Shown: one piece after another, positions 39,622-48,080 of the stretch | Numbering within the stretch: position 1 is the first letter of the stretch | How the letters are laid out: every line of letters begins with the position of its first letter | Notes under the pieces: generated by a model | The model's database searches: none | What the model saw: the letters and a program-made list of their open reading frames with translations, nothing else | Told to the model about the DNA's origin: nothing | From: an uncultured Flaviramulus sp. | Lineage (GTDB): Bacteria > Bacteroidota > Bacteroidia > Flavobacteriales > Flavobacteriaceae | Reading direction: 5' to 3' | DNA length: 64,000 nucleotides | Assembly (NCBI GenBank): GCA_947495125.1 | Contig: CANLXL010000010.1 | Span: 1 to 64,000, forward strand | Translations under genes and position numbers: made by a program

Positions 39622-39641
39622 TTAGTTAAACGTTTAAGCAA
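39622..39641. promoter_or_regulatory. Second LacI-type operator before kdgK
   Basis: TTAGTTAAACGTTTAAGCAA: the right arm is identical to that of the first operator and the left arm differs at two positions. The centres of the two sites are 90 bases apart. It ends 22 bases before the kdgK start. Confidence 0.75.
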
Positions 39642-39663
39642 TTAAACTAAAATAATTAAAAGA

Positions 39664-40704
39664 ATGAGTAAAGTAGTCACTTTCGGGGAAATTATGCTGA
39701 GATTAGCTCCCCATGGATTTTTAAGGTTTTCGCAAGCTAATAATTTTGATGTCGTGTATGGGGGCGGAGAATCGAATGTCGCTGTTTCATTAGCGAACTA
39801 TGGGATTCCGGTAGATTTTGTAACACGTTTGCCTAAAAACGATATTGGGGCGTGTGCCATGATGGAAATGCGCAAGCGTGGTGTAGGTGTCGATAAAATC
39901 ATTTATGGTGGTGATCGCCTGGGAATTTATTTCCTGGAAACCGGAGCTGTGAGTCGAGGTAGTAAAGTGATTTACGACAGAGCAAATTCGGCCATGGCAG
40001 AGATTAAATCCGGTATGATTGATTGGGATAACGTTTTTGATGATGTAAAATGGTTTCATTGGACAGGCATCACCCCTGCTATTTCTCAGGGTGCTGCAGA
40101 TGCGTGTTTGGAAGCGGTAAAAGCCGCAAGTAGTAAAGGCATTACCATTTCTACAGATCTAAACTATAGGGCTAAACTATGGAAGTATGGAGGGGATCGA
40201 GAAGCAATTATGACTGAATTAACGTCGTATTGCGATATTATTTTAGGGAATGAAGAAGATGCAGAAAAACACTTCGGTATTCACCCTGAAGGATTAGATG
40301 TTCATAAGCATGGTCATGAAGTTAAGGCGGAAGCTTTTTTATCGGTTTGCAAACAAATGATGAAAAAATTCCCCAGAGCTAAAAAAGTTATTACTACATT
40401 GAGGGGATCTATATCTGCATCTCATAATACCTGGGCCGGAGTATTATATGATGGCGAAACAATGTACGAAACTCGTCAGTACCAAATTACCGATATCGTC
40501 GATAGAGTAGGTGGAGGTGATTCTTTTATGGGCGGTTTAATCTACGGATTATTAACATATCCTGAAGATGATCAAAACGCATTAGATTTTGCTGTAGCCG
40601 CATCCTGTTTAAAACACACCATTAAAGGTGATGCTAATTTAGTAACGGTTGCCGAAGTAGAAAAATTAATGGGTGGAGATGCTTCGGGTAGAGTAGCAAG
40701 ATAA
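39664..40704 (+). CDS. kdgK: 2-keto-3-deoxygluconate kinase
   Basis: PfkB-family kinase that phosphorylates KDG to KDPG. 346 residues. The N-terminal GEIMLRLAP, the sugar-binding YGGGESNVAVSLANYG near 32-47, and the C-terminal signature VDRVGGGDSFMGGL with catalytic base D286 are present. First gene of a two-gene operon with eda, 21 bases ahead of it. Confidence 0.93.
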   Translation: MSKVVTFGEIMLRLAPHGFLRFSQANNFDVVYGGGESNVAVSLANYGIPVDFVTRLPKNDIGACAMMEMRKRGVGVDKIIYGGDRLGIYFLETGAVSRGSKVIYDRANSAMAEIKSGMIDWDNVFDDVKWFHWTGITPAISQGAADACLEAVKAASSKGITISTDLNYRAKLWKYGGDREAIMTELTSYCDIILGNEEDAEKHFGIHPEGLDVHKHGHEVKAEAFLSVCKQMMKKFPRAKKVITTLRGSISASHNTWAGVLYDGETMYETRQYQITDIVDRVGGGDSFMGGLIYGLLTYPEDDQNALDFAVAASCLKHTIKGDANLVTVAEVEKLMGGDASGRVAR

Positions 40705-40725
40705 CATAACAAATTTTATATTAAA

Positions 40726-41397
40726 ATGGCACAATATTCAAGATTAGAAGTAGCACAGGTTATGAAAGAAACCGGATTGGTTCCTTTGTTTTTTAATAAT
40801 GACTTAGCCTTAAGTAAAAACATCCTTAAAGCTTGTTATGATGGAGGAGCGCGTCTAATGGAGTTTACCGCTCGCGGTGACTTTGCTCATGAGATTTTTG
40901 GAGAACTAACTAAATATGCGATTTCGGAATTACCGGGAATGATTATGGGAGTGGGCTCGGTAACCGATGCTGCGGCTGCTTCTTTATATATGGCGTTGGG
41001 GGCTAATTTTATCGTAACACCGGTCTTAAGAGAAGATATAGCGGTAGTTTGTAATCGTCGTAAAGTATTGTGGTCTCCCGGATGCGGAACACTAACAGAA
41101 ATAGCACAAGCGGAAGCGTTAGGCTGTGAAATTGTAAAGCTTTTTCCAGGTGGTATTTATGGACCTCAATTTGTTAAAGGCATAAAAGGTCCTCAACCCT
41201 GGACATCCATTATGCCCACCGGAGGGGTGTCACCCACAGAAGAAAATTTATCCGGATGGTTTAACGCGGGGGTTACCTGCGTTGGTATGGGATCTAAATT
41301 GATATCAAAGAAAATTATAGCGCATAAAGATTATGATCAATTAGAGCGTGATGTAAAATCCACATTAGCACTTATTAAAAGGATAAGAGAGAAGTGA
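40726..41397 (+). CDS. eda: KDPG/KHG aldolase
   Basis: Cleaves 2-keto-3-deoxy-6-phosphogluconate to pyruvate and glyceraldehyde-3-phosphate, the last step of the hexuronate pathway. 223 residues, class I aldolase. E46 is in LMEFTARGD and the Schiff-base lysine K138 is in EIVKLFPGG; SPGCGTLTEI lies between them. The remnant region follows directly. Confidence 0.95.
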   Translation: MAQYSRLEVAQVMKETGLVPLFFNNDLALSKNILKACYDGGARLMEFTARGDFAHEIFGELTKYAISELPGMIMGVGSVTDAAAASLYMALGANFIVTPVLREDIAVVCNRRKVLWSPGCGTLTEIAQAEALGCEIVKLFPGGIYGPQFVKGIKGPQPWTSIMPTGGVSPTEENLSGWFNAGVTCVGMGSKLISKKIIAHKDYDQLERDVKSTLALIKRIREK

Positions 41398-41416
41398 TTT
41401 TATAAAGAACAGTCAA

Positions 41417-41595
41417 TACGGAGGAACGAAAATTGGTGCTACTCTTGGGGGTGGCGGTAATCTATCAATGCGTCATGCTGTTTAAACTATGTATGTTAAA
41501 CCAACATTAACCTCGTAATACAAAAGAGAGTAACACGCCAGGCTATGAAATTATGGTCACGTTCTTATGAACCAGGTTGGGAGCCAGTTATCATA
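41417..41595 (+). pseudogene. Remnant of a Gfo/Idh-type oxidoreductase C-terminus
   Basis: Frame at 41417 reads IGATLGGGGNLSMRHAV then a stop; a second piece in another frame at 41539 reads QAMKLWSRSYEPGWEP. The intact gene at 37032-38375 has MALGGGGDLSTRHAV and EAMKHWSRNYEPGWEPKL in the same order, but about 60 residues lie between them. So this is a shortened, frameshifted relic of a second copy, at the 3' side of eda. Confidence 0.75.
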
Positions 41596-41620
41596 AACAG
41601 ACGTTCAAATTACGTAATTA

Positions 41621-41656
41621 AAAGAGGTCACAAGTCGTTAATTGTGATCTCTTTTT
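41621..41656 (+). terminator. Intrinsic terminator after eda and the relic
   Basis: AAAGAGGTCACAA (41621-41633) pairs with TTGTGATCTCTTT (41642-41654), one wobble pair, eight-base loop, T tract. It probably still ends the kdgK-eda transcript. Confidence 0.75.
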
Positions 41657-41929
41657 GATATAATAAAATATTTTAGGTTTAAGCATTCATTTATAATTGC
41701 ATTTCAAATCCATCCGTGGTTCGATATTTTTTTATGGAAACCATTGGTTCTTTGTAAGACATAAGTTTACAACCAGTAATTATTAGCACTGGAGTTATAA
41801 AATATATGGAATAATTATAATTTGGACAATTTTTTGTAAATTAGAAGAGGCAATTACAATAGCAGGGATTTTAAGATTGGATTTAGAATCTACTCAAGGT
41901 TTTTCAATTGTAGTTATTGTAGTTGCTTT

Positions 41930-42205
41930 TTAGTTTTTTCTTGTAAAAGAATGGAAAATGAGATTGGCAGCGTTAGCCCAAACCGTATTCTTAAAACTAT
42001 AGAAGAAAATGCCAAAAACTATATTCTTACCTATACAGATTGTTCGTTTCATAAATAGCCCTCGATAATTCTATTCAATCTATAAAAAATGCGATTGAAG
42101 CAAAAGTCGATTTTGTTGAGCTGGACGTTAGAACGACCAAGGATAGCGTGTTGGTGTTAATGCGTGATGACACCTAAACAGAACTACAGGAATGGGTTGA
42201 GAGTG
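41930..42205 (+). pseudogene. Remnant of a glycerophosphodiester phosphodiesterase
   Basis: A frame from 42065 reads NSIQSIKNAIEAKVDFVELDV then RTTKDSVLVLMRDDT and a stop, followed by TELQEW. This matches the glycerophosphodiester phosphodiesterase core (ENS..A...G.D.VE.DV..TKD...V..HD.T), but the conserved HD is now RD and the protein is broken by stops and at least one frameshift. An upstream FFSCKRMENE piece may be the old lipoprotein signal end. Confidence 0.65.
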
Positions 42206-43010
42206 ACTATACTTATAGAACGTAAGCTAAGTCTAGGGTTCGAAATTACAATTTAAAGGATGATACTTGATGTTTTTTAATATTATGGTTATGCATATCT
42301 AAATAGTGGTATTTTTCCGTTTCATTTTTAATAATATAGGTGACAACATTTCTAATTTTGTTGTTGATTTTTGGTACATCTTTTAAAAAAATAATTAATG
42401 TTTTCATCTTTATTGCTTTTTGAGTTTGGTAAAAGTGACTGTTTCTTTCTACAATTATCTAAAGGTGATCTTTTTAATAGGAATAATATCATTTTTAACA
42501 ATCCATTTAAATCAGCAAAAGGTTTATTATTTTTCAGAATGACATGTTATGCATAGAAGTGTACTTCTATTATACTCATGCTATTTACAATCCTAAAAAT
42601 TAAGAAACACATGTTCGTGTTCATAACCCAATTTTATAAATAATACATTGATTTCTTGTATCCTTTTTATGTATAGAAAGGGATATTTGTTAAGATCATA
42701 AGAAATCATGAACGCTATATTAAATACATAGCAAGTTTAAAACGTAAGTGTTAGACGTCAGCAAAAAGAGAATTTTTAAAGGCTTAAATCTAGGAGAGAT
42801 ATTCAAATTTTAACGCTGTACGATAAACTCGTTCTTTCATGTTTCTAAGATATTTATCTTGTAACAAATAGTCCAAAGTCCGATTAAAGGTAGGGATCCT
42901 AACTCTATAGAACGCTCAAAAGTAGTTAAAGTCTAAAATAAAAATCTAACAAAATAGGGTGTATTGTCTTTCAGTTGTCTTAAGTATGAATAATAATTGC
43001 ATACTTCAAA
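42206..43010. other. Gene-less AT-rich stretch
   Basis: No convincing gene, RNA or mobile element. A 53-codon minus-strand frame exists at 42246-42407 (MKTLIIFLKDVPKINNK...), too short and without family resemblance to support. A small inverted repeat AGAAGT/ACTTCT lies near 42555. The stretch reads like decayed DNA between two remnants. Confidence 0.5.
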
Positions 43011-43265
43011 GTGAAAAACATGTTTTATTTGCTCTTACTCGTTAGTCGAACAAGTCTTGCTCAAGAGTGGAAAACAAATTTAGATGAAGCCAAATCTTTA
43101 GCTCAAAGTAAAACCCAAAATAGCATTTTAGTCCTTTCGGGACTAGATTGGTGTGCTCCTTTTATAAAATTAGATCACGACATATTCGCAAAGTTTAAAA
43201 TTTTCAATTTTGATCTTAAGTCATTTGATTTAGGATCTGGTCCATATAATAAAGCGATGGATTAA
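43011..43265 (+). pseudogene. Truncated thioredoxin-like protein
   Basis: An 84-residue frame from a GTG, with a short signal peptide and then WKTNLDEAKSLAQSKTQNSIL and LSGLDWCAPFIKLDHDIF. This is the beginning of an exported thioredoxin-like domain (usually GSDWCxxCIKLxxEIF). The second redox cysteine is replaced by phenylalanine and the fold ends after about half its length. It is a remnant rather than a working oxidoreductase. Confidence 0.6.
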
Positions 43266-43304
43266 TAGCTGGTTTTAAATTTGTACTGGATTAAAACTGA
43301 TATT

Positions 43305-43322
43305 GTATACTATTTTGTATAC
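43305..43322 (+). promoter_or_regulatory. GTNYAC-T6-GTNYAC motif, copy 1
   Basis: GTATACTATTTTGTATAC: two identical hexamers 12 bases apart, 71 bases before the TPR/LuxR regulator. First of five copies in the surface locus. Confidence 0.55.
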
Positions 43323-43393
43323 TTTCTTTTCGTTATTGTTGTGTGTCATTTTGATGAGATGAGATAGTTTTACATAATCAATAAAAGTTAATA

Positions 43394-45238
43394 ATGGCTC
43401 GAATTTTTGTATACATTTTTGTAATGGTTTTTTGTGTAAACCTTACTTATGCACAATCTAAAAGCGATACTCTTATTAAACGATTGGAGAACACCCCGGA
43501 CAAATCTCAATATTTAAGAATACTGGATACCTTAACCAGAGAACTGGTAAGACATAATGATTCACTACAGATAAAATACTTAAATGAATATGTTACCTTA
43601 TCATTGGCTCTTGGAGATTATGACGCAGCGGCCAGTAAATCCAGATTTATAATCCAGCAGCATATTTACAAAGGCGAAAATAAAAAGGCTTTTGCTTTAA
43701 TAGATAGTATGCTTTCTTATAAGACAAAATTTACTAAGCCCAATTCAGAAGCGCATTTATTACTAAAACGGGGAGGAGCACATTACGCTGAGTTAGATTA
43801 TACTTCAGCCATCAAAGATTACAAAGCCTCTATTCCATTATTTCTTCAATCTAAAGATTCTATTTTTATTGCAGACGCTTATTATTTTCTGGCAGGGTCA
43901 TATTCGAATACCGGAGAGTTTGTAAATGCTGCTCTGAGTTTTGAGAATGCTTATGAACTCTATTTAGAACTAAAGGATTTTGATTATATTTTTCATGTAG
44001 GCCGTGGTTTAATATCACTGTATTATAAAAATGGACTTGAAGAAGAAGCTCAAAAAAAGCGAGATGAGCTTATGGCAATGAGTGTCAAAAAAGATGCGAG
44101 TATTGAAATGGTCCTATTGTATATTAATTATGCTAAATATTTATTAGAACATAATGAGCCTTCAAGCTGCTATAAATTTATGAAACTTGCCAGAGAAAAA
44201 TTAGAATCATGTTCTGAGAAGGGAGGTTATTATACACAGAAAAACCTACTGCTTATAGAAAACTTATATTGTTTATATTACATTAGAAGGGGTAATCGGG
44301 AAAAGGCAAAAACCTATCTAAACAAAGCTATTTTTCTGGAAAACAGGGTAGGTCACAATAGCTATAAAATGGAATTACTCTTTACTAAAGCCATGTATTA
44401 TAAAATGATTGGCAACTTTGAAAAAGCCTTACGGTTGGCTTTGGAGTATAAAGATCAGGTAGGTAATAATAATAACAATAGCTGCCTTAAAATAGAAAAA
44501 CTTTTAGGAGAAATCTATAGGTCTAATAAGAATTTCAAGATGGCGGATGAACACATGCAGTTATATACAAGGCTTAAAGATTCTATCTACAAAGTATCTG
44601 CTGCAAACTTGTTTGCTTATCATCAGGCACGTTTTAAAACTAAAGAAAAAGGAAAAAAGGTTCTTGAGTTAATGGTTGATAATGAGGTGGCTATCCAAAA
44701 ACACAAAACACTTTGGATATTATTCTTTTCGTTATTGGGTATAGCTATAACTGCAGTTTTTGTTATATGGTTAAAAAGTAAACGAGTGTGTAATAGACTA
44801 AAAACTATTATTAGTCATAAACAAACAGCACTTTCGGAGTTCACGTTTCAATTGCTTAACAAAAATGAAGAGCAAAAATTACTGTCTAAGGAATTGGAAC
44901 AGTTAAGAAAAGTGTCGGAAGTAGAAGAGATTGTTGACATAAAGCAAATGGAAAATTTGTTGTCGTCAAAAATTTTAACTCATGAGGATTGGGAGTGTTT
45001 CAAACATAGGTTTACCTTGTTGCACCCGCATTTTTTTATAAAATTGAAAGCTAATAACGTTCAATTCACAAATTCCGAAGAGCGATTGTTGGCTTTAGAG
45101 TATTTAAATCTTAACAATGATGAAATTGCCGGGATGTTAGGTATTTCAGTACGAAGCGTTATCACAAGCCGTTATCGTTTACGCAGAAAAGTGGGTGTTC
45201 CAAAAGAGCTTTCCGTCTTACAATACTTAGAGTATTAG
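43394..45238 (+). CDS. TPR-domain membrane regulator with LuxR-type helix-turn-helix
   Basis: A 614-residue protein with a signal peptide (VFCVNLTYAQS), tetratricopeptide-like helical repeats through about residue 420, one membrane helix near 438-458 (WILFFSLLGIAITAVFVIWL), a coiled coil, and a C-terminal helix-turn-helix (LNLNNDEIAGMLGISVRSVITSRYRLRRKVGV). This layout is frequent in Bacteroidota: a periplasmic sensor joined to a cytoplasmic DNA-binding domain. It lies at the head of the surface-protein locus and has the GTNYAC motif upstream, so it may regulate itself and its neighbours; that is inference. Confidence 0.85.
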   Translation: MARIFVYIFVMVFCVNLTYAQSKSDTLIKRLENTPDKSQYLRILDTLTRELVRHNDSLQIKYLNEYVTLSLALGDYDAAASKSRFIIQQHIYKGENKKAFALIDSMLSYKTKFTKPNSEAHLLLKRGGAHYAELDYTSAIKDYKASIPLFLQSKDSIFIADAYYFLAGSYSNTGEFVNAALSFENAYELYLELKDFDYIFHVGRGLISLYYKNGLEEEAQKKRDELMAMSVKKDASIEMVLLYINYAKYLLEHNEPSSCYKFMKLAREKLESCSEKGGYYTQKNLLLIENLYCLYYIRRGNREKAKTYLNKAIFLENRVGHNSYKMELLFTKAMYYKMIGNFEKALRLALEYKDQVGNNNNNSCLKIEKLLGEIYRSNKNFKMADEHMQLYTRLKDSIYKVSAANLFAYHQARFKTKEKGKKVLELMVDNEVAIQKHKTLWILFFSLLGIAITAVFVIWLKSKRVCNRLKTIISHKQTALSEFTFQLLNKNEEQKLLSKELEQLRKVSEVEEIVDIKQMENLLSSKILTHEDWECFKHRFTLLHPHFFIKLKANNVQFTNSEERLLALEYLNLNNDEIAGMLGISVRSVITSRYRLRRKVGVPKELSVLQYLEY

Positions 45239-45247
45239 TTATACATT

Positions 45248-45265
45248 GCCTACTTTTTTGTCTAC
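45248..45265 (+). promoter_or_regulatory. GTNYAC-T6-GTNYAC motif, copy 2
   Basis: GCCTACTTTTTTGTCTAC, ten bases after the regulator's stop. No ORF follows before the terminator at 45449, so it may be a relic or drive a short RNA. Confidence 0.45.
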
Positions 45266-45448
45266 TATACTTATATAAAACCCTGTCTAATTACCCGTAT
45301 CTTTATGGTTAATATTAATTGAAGAAGTGAACATTTAATATTATTACTGTTGTCTTGAGCCAAAAAGTGAAAACAATAATTATCTGATTAAATAGCAAAC
45401 TGGTAATTAACATAAATAAAGAATACTTATCAGTTTTAGATCAAGGAG

Positions 45449-45478
45449 CTACCCGGTTATTTTAGCGGGTAGTTTTTT
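45449..45478 (+). terminator. Intrinsic terminator
   Basis: CTACCCG (45449-45455) pairs with CGGGTAG (45466-45472), followed by six T. It ends any transcript from the regulator gene or from motif copy 2. Confidence 0.8.
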
Positions 45479-45565
45479 ATTTAAAGGCCTCAGAAAACAA
45501 ATAAATAGTTAGATAATAACAAGGCTTTTTTTAATACACTGATTTATATATTGTTGTAAAGATAT

Positions 45566-45583
45566 GTGTACTTTTTTGTATAC
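45566..45583 (+). promoter_or_regulatory. GTNYAC-T6-GTNYAC motif, copy 3
   Basis: GTGTACTTTTTTGTATAC, 95 bases before the signal-peptide start of the decayed dockerin-tailed gene. Confidence 0.55.
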
Positions 45584-45678
45584 CAGTTTTTTCGAAAGAT
45601 TCGAACAAACGGCTGCATATTTGGGGAGAATTACATCGTTAACCTTATGAAAATAATGAACACTAAATCTAACGACCT

Positions 45679-45955
45679 ATGAAACGGGCTTGCCTGAGAA
45701 CAGGAAAATTTAATTGGAAACGCATACTTTTTTCATGTGTCTTTTCTTTAATCTATCAAATAAACACCTATGCGTAATGAACCGTTAATAAATGGTTTAT
45801 GTTGGGTTCTGGGAAGAAATGGAGATCTATCTGGCGACTTAGATATGAACAAACAGGTACAAAGTACAAATATCAATAACCTGTTAAACCCCAAAACAGA
45901 CAAAGGCAAACAGTTTGCCAAACAAAACCCGAGCAAAATTGAAAAAGTAAGGTAA
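45679..45955 (+). pseudogene. Relic of a dockerin-tailed surface protein
   Basis: The ATG at 45679 opens a 32-residue signal peptide (KRILFSCVFSLIYQINTYA) that stops at 45775-45777. In another frame, 45770-45955 encodes a tail, GDLSGDLDMNKQVQSTNINN then LLNPKTDKGKQFAKQN, nearly identical to the end of the M60 protease at 51990-52106. The whole middle of the gene is missing. It looks like an internal deletion that joined the signal peptide to the C-terminal domain out of frame. Confidence 0.75.
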
Positions 45956-46098
45956 ATAACATAGAGAAGTCTACCCTCCGCTCAGGAAGGAGGATTAGAA
46001 TGTATCCTTAAAATTATGGTTAAAACATTAAAATGAGATCAATAATAGTAAAAGTTGGTAATAAAATAATCTAGGCAATTACATATCAACTTTACACT

Positions 46099-46131
46099 AA
46101 ACTTCCCGTACTGCTATTCGGGAAGTTTTTT
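46099..46131 (+). terminator. Intrinsic terminator after the relic
   Basis: AAACTTCCCG (46099-46108) pairs with CGGGAAGTTT (46119-46128), followed by T residues. Confidence 0.8.
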
Positions 46132-46207
46132 TATGAGATACATTATAAACATACTGATTGAAAATAACTCTGTTTGATCTCCTGTTCTGAACATGGTATA
46201 TTTACAG
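46126..46207 (+). repeat. Direct repeat of about 82 bases, copy A
   Basis: Starts with TTTTTTATGAGATACATTAT and contains TGTTTGATCTCCTGTTCTGA. About 85 percent of its positions match copy B at 47682-47763, as judged by eye. The M43 protease gene lies between the two copies. Confidence 0.75.
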
Positions 46208-46359
46208 CCCTGAAGGAACTTAAATAGGAAATTAAAATCAACTATCATCAAGCTTTAATACACTTTCATCTAAAATTAGTCCCAGCCTATTTTGATAATT
46301 TTTAGATTAAATAGTGTAATCAGTACGATTTCATTTTCCATGTTACCTGTTTACACTAA

Positions 46360-47574
46360 TCATTTTATGATGATTTTTCTGTGTAGCTCATTAGAACCGG
46401 ACGTAACCTTAATGATATAAAGTCCACTACTTAGTGTTGAGACATTGATATTCTGTTCGTATAAGTTCTTATTTAAAGAAGATTTCAGGATACGCACTCC
46501 TCTTAGATCAAAAATCTGAATAGAGGCCCCTTTTTCAAGAATATTATGCCCTGTTCTCAGGCGTAACTCATTTTCCAAAGGATTTGATAAAACGGCAAAT
46601 GATTTTTCAAATTGAAAACTGTCTTTTGAAAGCACATTGCTTTTAAATTCAGAAACAATGGTATTCAAGTAGGCAGTAGATCTTAGCATTTGACCTTGAG
46701 TAAACATATACGCGCAAGAGTCATCCGGATAGTCCATATAATTCATGGTCAGAGATTTATTTCCGCACATTATAACAGAGCCCGGTGTAGCACACCCTCC
46801 TGTTGAGTTGTCTATATTTGGCGTGTCACTCACACCATCGTCTTCAGCGCAGGTACCCTCAAAACCCCAGGTATGGGGGAGATTTAAAAAATGCCCAATT
46901 TCATGAGTTACCGTTCTTCCCAGATGATATGGAGTCTCCGGAACAATGGCTCCGCAACCACTTCCGAGACTAAATGCCTTATGATCAATTTCCGTTGAAT
47001 CTCCATTAGCGGGGCTGCCTCCTAAGGGAGCAACACCCAGACCTGATATATCTTTAACAACAATATTAATGTAACCGGCCCAATTGGCATCACTATCTGT
47101 ACCGCTACCAAAGTTATATCCAATGGTAACCGCTACATTCCCTTCTGCAAGGCCCATCCCCGCAGGATGATTTGAGGTGGCCAACTCAAATTGAACCTCT
47201 AAACTTCCTGTGTTAATTCCAGAGTAATGGGTACTGGCGGCAGACCAATTTGAGATATCGGCGTTGGTTCCTTTGAAATCGGCATTAAGAACATCTATTT
47301 GAGCTCGAGACATAGCTTCTAAACAGGTTCTGTCTGAAGGAGTTCCATTTGGAAAATGAATGGCCACTGGAACCTTAATCATAACTTTTTTTGAACCTAA
47401 TTTATTGGTGTTTTTCTTAAATTCTTGCCGAAAAAACGCCTGTCGGGTTTCGTATTTGGCTCTGAATATTGGGTTTTGAAGTTTCTGTTTCATGTACGCG
47501 TCAGTCCCACAGGAACGTTGAGCGTATAAATTGAAACTTAGTAATGCTAAAAATAGGAAAATAATTTTTTTCAT
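46360..47574 (-). CDS. M43 family metalloprotease with T9SS sorting domain
   Basis: A 404-residue secreted zinc protease of the pappalysin/cytophagalysin type. A signal peptide (FLALLSFNLYAQ) is followed by a short pro-region, the catalytic domain with HEIGHFLNLPH at 224-234 (three zinc histidines, catalytic E225), the Met-turn MNYMDYPDD near 277 and cysteine pairs typical of the family. The last 75 residues form a type A T9SS sorting domain ending in HRKIIIK. It is transcribed opposite to its neighbours and is flanked by direct repeats. Confidence 0.92.
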   Translation of the reverse strand: MKKIIFLFLALLSFNLYAQRSCGTDAYMKQKLQNPIFRAKYETRQAFFRQEFKKNTNKLGSKKVMIKVPVAIHFPNGTPSDRTCLEAMSRAQIDVLNADFKGTNADISNWSAASTHYSGINTGSLEVQFELATSNHPAGMGLAEGNVAVTIGYNFGSGTDSDANWAGYINIVVKDISGLGVAPLGGSPANGDSTEIDHKAFSLGSGCGAIVPETPYHLGRTVTHEIGHFLNLPHTWGFEGTCAEDDGVSDTPNIDNSTGGCATPGSVIMCGNKSLTMNYMDYPDDSCAYMFTQGQMLRSTAYLNTIVSEFKSNVLSKDSFQFEKSFAVLSNPLENELRLRTGHNILEKGASIQIFDLRGVRILKSSLNKNLYEQNINVSTLSSGLYIIKVTSGSNELHRKIIIK

Positions 47575-47681
47575 AAGTCATTGAATTTGAGGTTTATGTC
47601 ATAATATCATACAACATAACGCAGTCGCGTTTTATGTTTATGTATGTATGTGTATAACAGTTAGACAATAAATCACCCTAC

Positions 47682-47763
47682 TTTTTTATGAGATACATTA
47701 TAGACTCTATAGATTGAAAAGGATTCTGTTTGATCTCCTGTTTTGAACATGGTGTATTTACAG
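47682..47763 (+). repeat. Direct repeat of about 82 bases, copy B
   Basis: Same orientation as copy A; shares TTTTTTATGAGATACATTAT, TGTTTGATCTCCTGTT and GAACATGGT. It lies between the M43 gene start and the M60 gene, about 320 bases before the latter. Confidence 0.75.
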
Positions 47764-47978
47764 CTTGGAAGCAACAAAATGAGTAATGTACTATAAAGAT
47801 CTTATCGACATGCTATTCTTAAGCCTATAGCATTTGAAAAAAAAACAGGAGTTCCTAAAGATATTGTTTTATCCATTTTTTAAGCATTAAAAATAGCACT
47901 CAAATATGCATTCATCGCTTAACTCAATAGATATGGCTTTATTTAATCCGCTTAAAATCAAACGCTTGTTGTTATTTT

Positions 47979-47996
47979 GTGCACTTTTTTGTACAC
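47979..47996 (+). promoter_or_regulatory. GTNYAC-T6-GTNYAC motif, copy 4
   Basis: GTGCACTTTTTTGTACAC, 84 bases before the M60 start at 48081. Its presence argues against a coding start at 47979. Confidence 0.55.
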
Positions 47997-48080
47997 CAGT
48001 ATTATATAAAATTATGGATAAACAGTTGCATTTTTGGGTTGAATTACAAATTACAAGTCAATATTTTAACCAAATCAACT

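Noticed and set aside
42246-42407. Minus-strand frame of 53 codons in the gap after the phosphodiesterase relic
   Set aside because: Plausible start and composition but no signal peptide, no family resemblance and no promoter; not enough to call a gene.
43409-43426. A sixth GTATAC-type motif inside the regulator gene
   Set aside because: GTATACATTTTTGTAATG matches only the first hexamer fully and lies within the signal peptide coding region; treated as chance.
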